This document shows positions 22,885 to 30,716 of a DNA stretch of 40,616 nucleotides, one piece after another. Every line of letters begins with the position of its first letter. The first letter of the stretch is position 1. The stretch spans positions 1-40,616 of the forward strand of contig CAKUMO010000023.1 in NCBI GenBank assembly GCA_934667815.1. Reading direction: 5' to 3'. Both the position numbers and the translations under genes were made by a program. The notes under the pieces are model-generated. The model saw only the letters and a list, made by a program, of their open reading frames with translations. It was not told where the DNA came from and did not search any database. Source of the DNA: an uncultured Oscillospiraceae bacterium (GTDB lineage: Bacteria > Bacillota > Clostridia > Oscillospirales > Oscillospiraceae).

Positions 22885-23810
22885 GCGTTCTTCCCCATCC
22901 GTGCGAACCACGGGAAGCTCAGCGGCCACACGACCGCCGCAACGACCACCACAAAGAAGTAGCGCACGGCGTTCGTCCACAGACCCGACACGCCCAGTGC
23001 GCTGAAGCCGAACTTCAGCCCCTCCTTGACGGCCATGACCGCGACCAGACCCAGCGCCACCTTGAAGCACTGCGCCCACCAGACGGCTTTGGTGTCAAAC
23101 TGCACATACTTGCGCTCGAGCGTGTAGCCGAGGCAGAAGCCGAGCAGCGCACCCAGCAGCGAGAAGCTGTTTTTGCGTCCCTCGACGATGTTGACGAGCT
23201 GTTCGTCCGCCACGCGGAACTCGGACAGGTTGGCGTAGAGCATGAAGGCCGTTGCAATTGCCGTCATCACGGCCAGAAGGACATACATTTTCTTCGGCTC
23301 TGCGGCGCAGCGGCGCACGATGGGATACAGGCCGAACACCAGCGCCGCCGCGATGACGAAGGACACGCCTACGTCCAGCGGCGTGTGCACGCCAAGATAC
23401 ATCCGCGAAAAGGAGGTCAGAAGCAGCGTTGCGATGCAGGCGATGCGCAGCCATTTCTGCTTGTTCCAGCGGGCAAGGCCTCCCAGTGTGCCGACGACAT
23501 TCTGCGTGTGGCCGGAGGGGAAGGAATAGCCCGTCGCGCCGGCGCGCGCGCTCTCGACGATGGTAAACTTCGGATCGAGCACCCACGGCCGCGCGATGCG
23601 GAACACCAGCTTGAGAAACTGGTTCAGGATCGTGCCGAGGAAGCCGACAAAAAGCAGATAATAACCCTCGTCCTTGCTGACGCACCAGAACACCGCCAGC
23701 GCGACGACCATAAACACGGCCTCGCCGCCCAGCTCGGTGAAAAACTGCATGATTGCGTCGAGTACGGGGTTGCGGATGGATTCGAGAAAATAGAGGAACC
23801 TCAAACTCAT
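22881..23810 (-). CDS. PAP2-superfamily membrane phosphatase
   Basis: A 309-residue polytopic membrane protein with the three PAP2 phosphatase motifs: KLVFRIARPW (KxxxxxxRP), the PSGHTQ centre in YSFPSGHTQN, and SRMYLGVHTPLDV (SRxxxxxHxxxD). It probably acts on a lipid phosphate such as undecaprenyl diphosphate or phosphatidate at the outer membrane face. Several extra hydrophobic segments follow the catalytic part, up to the C-terminus. ATG 23810 is chosen because AAAGGAGGG precedes it. This is the first gene of the overlapping minus-strand operon, with a consensus promoter just upstream. Confidence 0.88.
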   Translation of the reverse strand: MSLRFLYFLESIRNPVLDAIMQFFTELGGEAVFMVVALAVFWCVSKDEGYYLLFVGFLGTILNQFLKLVFRIARPWVLDPKFTIVESARAGATGYSFPSGHTQNVVGTLGGLARWNKQKWLRIACIATLLLTSFSRMYLGVHTPLDVGVSFVIAAALVFGLYPIVRRCAAEPKKMYVLLAVMTAIATAFMLYANLSEFRVADEQLVNIVEGRKNSFSLLGALLGFCLGYTLERKYVQFDTKAVWWAQCFKVALGLVAVMAVKEGLKFGFSALGVSGLWTNAVRYFFVVVVAAVVWPLSFPWFARMGKNA

Positions 23811-23835
23811 GCCCTCCTTTGATACAATATAAATT

Positions 23836-23864
23836 AGTATACCACACCGCAGAGAAAATGACAA
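23836..23864 (-). promoter_or_regulatory. Promoter of the PAP2-to-DUF3786 operon
   Basis: On the minus strand: TTGTCA (23864-23859), 17-base spacer, TATACT (23841-23836). Divergent to the tetR promoter, with only eight bases between the two -35 boxes. Confidence 0.75.
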
Positions 23865-23872
23865 CCGGGGGA

Positions 23873-23901
23873 TTGACAAACCGACTGTTTTCCGGTATAA
23901 T
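23873..23901 (+). promoter_or_regulatory. Consensus promoter of the tetR-ABC transporter operon
   Basis: TTGACA (23873-23878), 17-base spacer, TATAAT (23896-23901): both hexamers are perfect sigma-A consensus, so control by a repressor is expected. Confidence 0.85.
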
Positions 23902-23912
23902 CACACTAGTTC

Positions 23913-23928
23913 TATAACCGATGTTATA
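23913..23928. promoter_or_regulatory. Putative TetR operator
   Basis: Perfect dyad TATAAC-CGAT-GTTATA placed about 11 bases after the -10 box, over the start of transcription and 26 bases before the tetR ATG. It is the only strong palindrome in this intergenic region. Confidence 0.6.
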
Positions 23929-23953
23929 AAACGTACAGAAAGGAAGCGTTTTT

Positions 23954-24601
23954 ATGCCACCGCGTCCAAAATTCACCCAAGACGAGCTGGTCGGTGCCGC
24001 CGTCGATCTCGTGCGCGAGCAGGGCGTCGAGAGCCTCACCGCAAGAGAGCTGGGCAAGCGCCTCGGCGCGTCGTCCTCGCCCATTTTTACCATGTTCAAG
24101 GACATGGAGGAGCTGAAAGCCGCCGTGCGCGCGCAGGCCAAGCAGATCTTTGACCGCTACATGGCCGTGGCGGAGGACTATTTCCCGTCCTATAAAATGC
24201 GCGGCATGCAGTGGGTGCGCTTTGCGCGCGAGGAGCCGAACCTGTTCCGCCTGCTGTTTGAGCAGCACGGCAGCAGCGACAGTGACTTTGACCATGCGGT
24301 GGGGGCTTTGCCCTTCGGCAAGGAGAACGACCTTGCCATCATCATGCGCGACTACCACGCCACGCACGAGCAGGCTGAGCGCCTGTTCCAGCAGATGTGG
24401 ATCCACACCTACGGCCTGTGCGTCCTGAGCGCGGCACGCGTGTGCGTGCTGCCCGACGAGGAAATCGCGCGGATTCTGGGCGAAGTCTTTACGGGCATGA
24501 TCCACGTTCTGCAATCGGGCGACGCCTTCACGACGATTCGCCCCGTGCTCAAATCCGACGCGGACGCGCTGCGCAGTCAGGCGCCCGATCTGCGGGATTA
24601 A
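23954..24601 (+). CDS. TetR/AcrR-family transcriptional regulator
   Basis: A 215-residue regulator. The N-terminal TetR helix-turn-helix reads FTQDELVGAAVDLVREQGVE then LTARELGKRLGASSSPIFTMFKDMEELKAAV (residues 7-57). The C-terminal ligand domain resembles the WHG type (YKMRGMQWVRFAREEPNLFRLLFE). It is followed nine bases later by an ABC transporter gene and probably represses that operon and itself through the dyad at 23913-23928. The ligand is unknown; such regulators often sense the exported compound. Confidence 0.9.
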   Translation: MPPRPKFTQDELVGAAVDLVREQGVESLTARELGKRLGASSSPIFTMFKDMEELKAAVRAQAKQIFDRYMAVAEDYFPSYKMRGMQWVRFAREEPNLFRLLFEQHGSSDSDFDHAVGALPFGKENDLAIIMRDYHATHEQAERLFQQMWIHTYGLCVLSAARVCVLPDEEIARILGEVFTGMIHVLQSGDAFTTIRPVLKSDADALRSQAPDLRD

Positions 24602-24610
24602 GGAGGCAGC

Positions 24611-25525
24611 ATGGAACATATCATCGACATTGAGCACCTGAACAAGCGCTTCGGCGAGGTGCAGGCCGTGCGCGACCTGTCCTTCCACGTCCGCGCGGGC
24701 GAGCTGTTCGCCTTCCTCGGCGTGAACGGCGCAGGCAAATCCACGACCATTTCCATCCTCTGCGGCCAGCTTGCGCGCGACGGCGGCGAGGTGCGCGTGT
24801 GCGGCGAGTCCATCGACGGGCATATGGAAACGCTGGCGCGGCGGCTGGGCGTCGTGTTCCAGAGCTCCGTGCTCGACGGCGCTCTGTCCGTGCGCGATAA
24901 TCTAAGAAGCCGCGCTGCGCTCTACGGCATCACGGGCGAGGCCTTCAAGGCACGCCTTGCTGAGCTGGCGGAGCTGCTGGACTTCGGCGGACTGCTGAAC
25001 CGTACCGTCGGCAAGCTCTCCGGCGGCCAGCGGCGGCGCATCGACATTGCCCGCGCGCTGCTGCACAGGCCGGAAATTCTCATCCTCGACGAGCCGACCA
25101 CCGGCCTCGACCCGCAGACGCGCAAGCTGCTCTGGGACGTTGTGCAGGAGCTGCGCCGCAAGGACAATATGACCGTTTTCCTGACCACGCACTATATGGA
25201 GGAGGCCGCCGACGCCGACTACGTCGTCATTCTCGACAGCGGCTCCATCAGTGCCGAGGGCACGCCGCTCGAGCTGAAAAACACCTACGCGGGCGACTTC
25301 ATCACGCTCTACGGCGTGGACGAAGCCGCAGCCGCGCCGTTGGGGCTGCCCTGTGAGCCCGTGCGCGACGGCGTGCGCATCGCCGTGCCGGACACCGCTG
25401 CGGCGGCAAAGCTCATCGTCGAGCATCCGCAGCTATTCACGGATTTCGAGATCACCAAGGGAAAAATGGACGACATTTTCCTTGCCGTGACGGGCAAAAA
25501 ACTGACAGGAGGCGCTGAAAAATGA
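24611..25525 (+). CDS. ABC transporter ATP-binding protein (DrrA-like)
   Basis: A 304-residue ATPase. Walker A is GVNGAGKSTT (about residues 38-47), the Q loop is in GVVFQSSVLD, the signature is LSGGQRRRIDIARAL, Walker B is ILILDEPTTGLDPQ and the switch is LTTHYMEEA. After about residue 225 comes a C-terminal extension typical of DrrA-type drug or lipid exporters (DUF4162-like). It pairs with the ABC-2 permease whose start overlaps its stop by four bases. Together they form an exporter under the upstream TetR regulator. Confidence 0.92.
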   Translation: MEHIIDIEHLNKRFGEVQAVRDLSFHVRAGELFAFLGVNGAGKSTTISILCGQLARDGGEVRVCGESIDGHMETLARRLGVVFQSSVLDGALSVRDNLRSRAALYGITGEAFKARLAELAELLDFGGLLNRTVGKLSGGQRRRIDIARALLHRPEILILDEPTTGLDPQTRKLLWDVVQELRRKDNMTVFLTTHYMEEAADADYVVILDSGSISAEGTPLELKNTYAGDFITLYGVDEAAAAPLGLPCEPVRDGVRIAVPDTAAAAKLIVEHPQLFTDFEITKGKMDDIFLAVTGKKLTGGAEK

Positions 25526-26418
25526 CGGGACTTGCCAATCTGATCCGCCGCGACCGCCGGCTGTTCTTCAAGGACAAGGGCATGCTTATCACCTCGCTGA
25601 TCACGCCCATGATCCTGCTGGTGCTTTATGCAACGTTTCTTGCCGGTGTCTACCGCGACAGCTTTGTCAGCGCGCTGCCGCAGAGCTTCCCCGTGGACGA
25701 CGCGCTTATCGACGCGACGGTCGGCGGCGAGCTGATCTCGTCGCTGCTGGCGGTGAGCTGCGTGACGGTCGCCTTCTGCTCGAACCTGCTGATGGTGCAG
25801 GACAAGGTCACCGGTGCGCTGCGCGACTTCACGGTCAGCCCGGTCCGCCGCTCGACCATTGCGCTGGCGTACTTCTGCGCCTCGGCCATGGTCACGCTTA
25901 TCATCAACTTTGCCGCGCTGGCTCTGTGCCTGCTCTACCTTGTGAAAATGGGCTGGTATCTGGTCTTTGCAGATGTGCTGGAGATCGCGCTGGACGTCTT
26001 TTTGCTGACGCTGTTCGGCGTGGCGCTGTCGTCCTGCATCAACTTCCCGCTGTCCACCAACGGCCAGTCCTCGGCCGTCGGTACCATCGTCAGCGCGGGC
26101 TACGGCTTCATCTGCGGCGCGTACATGCCCATCGCCAGCTTTTCGGCTGGGCTGCAAAAGGTGCTGTCTTTCCTGCCCGGCACCTACGGCACGAGCCTGC
26201 TGCGCAACCACTGCCTTGCCGGTGTCTACCGCGAAATGAGCGCCATCGGCTTTCCGGACGAGGTTGTCGGGAAGATCCGCGACGGTATCGACTGCAACGT
26301 CTATTTCTTCGGCGACAAGGTCAGTCTGCCCGCAATGTACGGCGTCCTCTGCGGCGCGATCGCGCTGTTCGTCGGGCTTTACATTCTGCTCAATGTCCTG
26401 AAAGGGCGAAAAAGATAA
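25522..26418 (+). CDS. ABC-2 type transporter permease
   Basis: A 298-residue membrane protein with about six hydrophobic segments: one after the basic N-terminus (LIRRDRRLFFKDKGMLITSLITPMI), a cluster from ~residue 70 to 170, and a last one at the C-terminus (LFVGLYILLNVLKGRKR). The pattern and the central VSPVRRSTIALAYFCASAMVT are those of ABC-2 (DrrB-type) permeases. It forms the membrane channel for the preceding ATPase. It is followed nine bases later by a second ATPase gene. Confidence 0.88.
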   Translation: MTGLANLIRRDRRLFFKDKGMLITSLITPMILLVLYATFLAGVYRDSFVSALPQSFPVDDALIDATVGGELISSLLAVSCVTVAFCSNLLMVQDKVTGALRDFTVSPVRRSTIALAYFCASAMVTLIINFAALALCLLYLVKMGWYLVFADVLEIALDVFLLTLFGVALSSCINFPLSTNGQSSAVGTIVSAGYGFICGAYMPIASFSAGLQKVLSFLPGTYGTSLLRNHCLAGVYREMSAIGFPDEVVGKIRDGIDCNVYFFGDKVSLPAMYGVLCGAIALFVGLYILLNVLKGRKR

Positions 26419-26427
26419 GGAGAAGCT

Positions 26428-27141
26428 ATGCTGAAAATTGAACATTTGACAAAGACCTACGGCGAAAAAAAGGCCGTAGACGACCTTTCCCTGCACATTC
26501 TGCCCGGTGAGATCTACGGCTTCATCGGCCACAACGGCGCGGGCAAAACCACCACACTGCGCTCGGTCGCGGGCATCCTGCAATTCGACTCCGGCGAGAT
26601 CACCATCGACGGCGTCGCGCTCAAAAACGACCCGCTGACCTGCAAGCGCCGCCTTGCCTACATCCCTGACAACCCCGATCTGTACGAGTACATGACGGGC
26701 ATCCAGTACCTGAATTTCATCGCGGACATCTTTGCCGTGCCCGCCGACCTGCGCCGTGAACGGATTGCCAAATACGCCGATCTGTTCGAGCTGACGGCCG
26801 ATCTGGCGCAGCCCGTCTCAGCCTATTCCCACGGTATGAAGCAGAAGCTGGCCATCATCTCCGCATGGCTGCACGCGCCGCGCCTGATCCTGATGGACGA
26901 GCCCTTCGTCGGCCTCGACCCCAAGGCCGCGCACATTCTCAAGGGCATGATGCGCGAGCTGTGCGACGACGGCGGCGCGATCTTCTTCTCCACGCACGTC
27001 CTCGAGGTCGCGGAAAAGCTCTGCGACAAGGTTGCCATCATCAAGGCGGGCAGGCTCATCCGCTCGGGTACCATGGAGGACGTCCGCGGCGACGACTCGC
27101 TCGAGGAGGTCTTTCTTGAGCTGGAGGACGAGACATGCTGA
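26428..27141 (+). CDS. ABC transporter ATP-binding protein
   Basis: A 237-residue ATPase with Walker A GHNGAGKTTT (about 33-42), the variant signature YSHGMKQKLAI in place of LSGGQ, Walker B LILMDEPFVGLD and switch FFSTHVLEVAE. The SHGMKQK form of the signature is common in EcsA/YxlF-like ATPases paired with ABC-2 permeases. GAAGGAGAAGC-type ribosome binding sequence (AAGGAGAA) precedes ATG. Its stop overlaps the next gene by seven bases. Confidence 0.92.
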   Translation: MLKIEHLTKTYGEKKAVDDLSLHILPGEIYGFIGHNGAGKTTTLRSVAGILQFDSGEITIDGVALKNDPLTCKRRLAYIPDNPDLYEYMTGIQYLNFIADIFAVPADLRRERIAKYADLFELTADLAQPVSAYSHGMKQKLAIISAWLHAPRLILMDEPFVGLDPKAAHILKGMMRELCDDGGAIFFSTHVLEVAEKLCDKVAIIKAGRLIRSGTMEDVRGDDSLEEVFLELEDETC

Positions 27142-28733
27142 AGGCACTTCTGAAAAAGCAGCTTTTCGAGATCAACTGCGGCTTCTTCTACGACCGAAAA
27201 AAGGGCGTTGCGCGCAGCAAGGCCGCCTCGGTCGGTCTGATCGTCCTGTATGGGCTGCTGGTCGTGGGCGTTCTCGGCGGCGTGTTCACGATGCTTGCTT
27301 TGGGCATCTGCGGCCCGCTGAACGAGATCGGCATGGGCTGGCTGTATTTTGCGCTGTTCTGCCTGATCGCCGTTGCGCTGGGCGTGTTCGGCAGCGTGTT
27401 CAGCACCTACGCCGGGCTGTATCTGGCCAAGGACAATGATCTGCTGCTGTCCATGCCCATCCCGGTGCGTTATATCCTCATTTCGCGGCTTTTAAGCGTG
27501 TATCTGCTCGGCCTGCTGTTTACGGCCGTTGTGCTCCTGCCCGCAATCCTCGTTTATCTCGTCGTGACGCCTTTCCGCCTTGCGTCGCTCGTCGGCTGCA
27601 TTGTGCTGCTGGCACTGATCTCGATCTTTGTGCTGTTTCTCTCGTGCCTGCTCGGCTGGGTGGTCGCAAAGATCAGCCTGAAGCTCAAAAACCGCAGCTT
27701 TATCACCGTGGCGGTGTCGGTGCTGTTCCTCGGCGGGTACTACTTTGTGTATTTTAAGGCGCAGGAGTGGATCCAGACGCTGGTGGCCAACGCCGCCGCC
27801 TACGGTGCGGCGCTGCACAGCAAGGCTTATCCCGTGTATCTGCTCGGGCGCGTCGGCGAGGGCGACTGGCTGGCGATGCTCGTGGTCGGCGCGGCGATCC
27901 TGCTGGCCTTCTGGCTGACGTGGGTCGTGCTTTCGCGCAGCTTTTTGAAGATTGCCACCGCCACGGGCAAGACCGCACGCGCGGTCTACCGTGAGAAAAC
28001 CGCGCATGTGCGCAGCGTGTCGTCCGCCCTGCTCGGCAAGGAGATCAAGCGCTTCACCTCCAGCCCGAATTACATGCTCAACTGCGGCATGGGCATCCTG
28101 TTCCTGTTCGTGGGTGCCGTCGCGCTGCTTATCAAGGGCCGCGACCTCTCGGAGGTTCTGACGGCGAAGCTGCCCTCGCGGACGGACTGCGTGCCGGTGC
28201 TGCTGTGCACTGCCGTGTGTATGCTCGTCTCCATGGTCGATGTGGCTGCGCCCTCCGTCTCGCTCGAAGGGAAATCGCTGTGGCTGCTCCAGTCGCTTCC
28301 CGTGCGGCCGTGGCAGGTGCTTCGCGCCAAGCTGCGCGCGCAGCTTCTGCTCGGCGGTGTTCCGGCAGCACTCTGCGCAATCTGCGCGGCAGTCGTGATG
28401 ACGGGCAGCCTGCACGAGCGGCTGCTGTCCGTTGCGGCGGCGCTGCTGTTCACGCTGTTTATGGCGCTGCTCGGCCTTGCGGCCGGTATGCGCTGGGCAA
28501 ACACGACGTGGACAACCGAGCTGACGCCCATCAAGCAGAGCGCAAGCGTGATGCTTGCCCTGTTCGGCGGTTGGATTGCGTCCATTGCGCTCGGCGGAGT
28601 GTATCTGCTTGCCGGCTACCGTCTCGGTGCGGCGGCCTACCTCGGTCTTGCCTGTGCGGTGCTGGCCGCGCTGTCTGCGCTGCTGTACCTCTGGCTGAAG
28701 CGCCGCGGCTCTGCCCGCTTCGCCGCCCTGTGA
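27135..28733 (+). CDS. Large ABC-2-type exporter permease
   Basis: A 532-residue membrane protein with about 12 predicted hydrophobic segments, e.g. VGLIVLYGLLVVGVLGGVF near residue 35 and LLSVYLLGLLFTAVVLLPAI near residue 120. N-terminal residues (LKALLKKQLFEINCGFFYDRKKG) are basic, as in other two-halves ABC-2 permeases. There is no ATPase motif. It overlaps the preceding ATPase gene by seven bases (ATGCTGA), which identifies its partner. The substrate is unknown. It is the last gene of the tetR-led operon, ahead of a clear terminator. Confidence 0.85.
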   Translation: MLKALLKKQLFEINCGFFYDRKKGVARSKAASVGLIVLYGLLVVGVLGGVFTMLALGICGPLNEIGMGWLYFALFCLIAVALGVFGSVFSTYAGLYLAKDNDLLLSMPIPVRYILISRLLSVYLLGLLFTAVVLLPAILVYLVVTPFRLASLVGCIVLLALISIFVLFLSCLLGWVVAKISLKLKNRSFITVAVSVLFLGGYYFVYFKAQEWIQTLVANAAAYGAALHSKAYPVYLLGRVGEGDWLAMLVVGAAILLAFWLTWVVLSRSFLKIATATGKTARAVYREKTAHVRSVSSALLGKEIKRFTSSPNYMLNCGMGILFLFVGAVALLIKGRDLSEVLTAKLPSRTDCVPVLLCTAVCMLVSMVDVAAPSVSLEGKSLWLLQSLPVRPWQVLRAKLRAQLLLGGVPAALCAICAAVVMTGSLHERLLSVAAALLFTLFMALLGLAAGMRWANTTWTTELTPIKQSASVMLALFGGWIASIALGGVYLLAGYRLGAAAYLGLACAVLAALSALLYLWLKRRGSARFAAL

Positions 28734-28755
28734 TCGACAGATCGTAAATAACCGT

Positions 28756-28801
28756 AAAACCACCAAGATGCATTCCAAACGGAAAGTGTCTCGGTGGTTT
28801 T
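28756..28801 (+). terminator. Terminator of the tetR-ABC operon
   Basis: AAAACCACC (28756-28764) pairs with GGTGGTTTT (28793-28801), with inner partial pairing across a 28-base loop, then CTTG. The A and T tracts could serve both strands. Confidence 0.65.
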
Positions 28802-28830
28802 CTTGTAGCCCACAAAGACGATTTTCACAC

Positions 28831-28859
28831 TTGCAAACCCCGACCGGTTCTGATAAAAT
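28831..28859 (+). promoter_or_regulatory. Promoter of the heterodimeric ABC exporter
   Basis: TTGCAA (28831-28836), 17-base spacer, TAAAAT (28854-28859). Confidence 0.7.
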
Positions 28860-28886
28860 ATACCATTAAATGAGTATGTTCTTTCA

Positions 28887-30716
28887 TTGGAGGCGACGGT
28901 CATCAAAACTCAGAAACCAAAAACGCTCCGGCATCTCGGCAAATGCCTGACGGGCTATCGCGGCTGGACGGCTGCGGCGGCGCTGTTCGGCGGACTGGAG
29001 GTCGTGCTGGAGGTCTTTATCCCCATGCTGATGTCGGTCATTGTGGACGGCGGGCTTTACCGCGAGGAGGACTTCATGCTGCGCGGGCTGTTCCCCGATG
29101 CGCTTGTGGCGCAGCGCGACCGCTTTGTGCTGACGGTCGGCGGCATCATGGTCATCATCGCGTGCCTGTCCATGGCCTGCGGCCTGCTCAGCGCGCGCTG
29201 CTCGGCCATTGCCAGCCAGGGCTTTGCGAAAAATCTGCGCACGATGCTGCTGGATAAGATCCAGAGCTTTTCCTTCTCCAACATCGACCATTTTTCCACG
29301 CCCAGCCTCATTACGCGCGCCACAACGGACGTCAACACCGTCCGCACGACCATGCACCAGATCATCCGCAGCCTGACGCGCAGCCCGATCATGCTGGTGC
29401 TTGCTACGGTCATGGCCTTTACCATTTCACCGCATCTGGCGCTGTTCTTTGTCGGGGCGCTTCCTGTGCTGGCCGTTACGCTGGCCATCATGATGCACAT
29501 CGGCCAGCCGCGCTTCCGTAAAATGCTCATCAAGATGGACGACATGAACCGCGCCGTGCAGGAAAACCTCGTCAACAGCCGCGTGGTCAAGGCCTTTGTG
29601 CGCGGCGATTACGAGGCCGAACGCTTCACCGGCACCGCCGAGGAGCTGCGTCACGCGCAGCTTTCGTCCTCGCGCCTGTTCACGCTGACCGGCCCCATCC
29701 AGATGGGCATCATGTGGACGTGCACCATTCTTCTGCTGCTGTTCGGCGGCCGGGAGATCATTTTCAAGACGACGGGGCTGCTCACGGGCGAGCTTGTGAG
29801 CATCGTGTCTTACAGCACGCAGGCCGTGTCGTCTCTGACCATGCTGTCGTGGCTCATCATGTCGCTTTCCCGTGCGCAGGCGTCCATGCGCCGCATCAAC
29901 GAGGTGTTCGACGAGAAGCCCGACATTGCCGACGGCCCCTTCGACGCGGCGGTCAAGGACGGCAGCGTGGACTTTGAGGACGTGTGCTTCAGCTACACGA
30001 ACGACCCGCAGAAGCTGAATCTGCGGCACATGACCTTCCATATCAACAGCGGCGAGACCGTCGGTGTGATCGGCGGCACGGGCGAGGGCAAGTCCACGCT
30101 CGTGAGCCTGATCCCGCGCTTTTACGACACGCTCTCCGGCACGGTGCGTGTCGGCGGCGTGGACGTGCGGGATTATACGCTTGAAAATCTGCGCAACGGC
30201 GTTTCCATGGTGCTGCAAAACGGCACGCTCTTTTCCGGCACGATCGCCTCGAACCTCCGCTGGGGCAAGCCCGATGCGACGCTCGAGGACATGAAGGCCG
30301 CCTGCGCCATTGCCTGCGCCGACGAGTACATCGACCGTTTTCCGGACGGCTACGAGACGCTGCTCGAGCAGAACGCGGCCAACCTCTCCGGCGGGCAGCG
30401 CCAGCGCCTGCGCATCGCGCGTGCGATCATCAAGCAGCCGAAGATTCTGATTCTGGACGACTCGACCAGCGCCGTCGATATGGCCACGGACGAGCACATC
30501 CGCCGCGGCCTGAAGAATGCTCTGCCCGGCACGACAAAAATTATCATCGCCCAGCGCATCGCGTCGATTCTGAGCTGTGACCGCATTCTCGTCCTCGACG
30601 AGGGCCGGCTCTCCGACTTCGGCACGCACGACGAGCTGATGGCGCGCAGCCAGATCTACCGCGACGTTTACGACAGCCAGATGAAGCAGGAGGTGAGCGC
30701 AAATGCCCAGAGTTGA
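28887..30716 (+). CDS. Heterodimeric ABC exporter half, degenerate ATP site
   Basis: A protein of about 609 residues with a six-helix transmembrane domain (about 20-330) and a nucleotide-binding domain. Walker A is GGTGEGKST and the signature is LSGGQRQR. Walker B is ILILDDSTSAVD, with D where the catalytic E normally sits, and the switch has IIIAQRI, with Q instead of H. These two changes mark the non-catalytic site of heterodimeric exporters such as TM287/288 or BmrCD. Its partner follows, overlapping by 14 bases. The start is uncertain: TTG 28887 gives the longest frame but overlaps the only Shine-Dalgarno-like GGAGG (28889-28893), and no ATG, GTG or TTG lies at the right distance after it. 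Confidence 0.9.
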   Translation: MEATVIKTQKPKTLRHLGKCLTGYRGWTAAAALFGGLEVVLEVFIPMLMSVIVDGGLYREEDFMLRGLFPDALVAQRDRFVLTVGGIMVIIACLSMACGLLSARCSAIASQGFAKNLRTMLLDKIQSFSFSNIDHFSTPSLITRATTDVNTVRTTMHQIIRSLTRSPIMLVLATVMAFTISPHLALFFVGALPVLAVTLAIMMHIGQPRFRKMLIKMDDMNRAVQENLVNSRVVKAFVRGDYEAERFTGTAEELRHAQLSSSRLFTLTGPIQMGIMWTCTILLLLFGGREIIFKTTGLLTGELVSIVSYSTQAVSSLTMLSWLIMSLSRAQASMRRINEVFDEKPDIADGPFDAAVKDGSVDFEDVCFSYTNDPQKLNLRHMTFHINSGETVGVIGGTGEGKSTLVSLIPRFYDTLSGTVRVGGVDVRDYTLENLRNGVSMVLQNGTLFSGTIASNLRWGKPDATLEDMKAACAIACADEYIDRFPDGYETLLEQNAANLSGGQRQRLRIARAIIKQPKILILDDSTSAVDMATDEHIRRGLKNALPGTTKIIIAQRIASILSCDRILVLDEGRLSDFGTHDELMARSQIYRDVYDSQMKQEVSANAQS

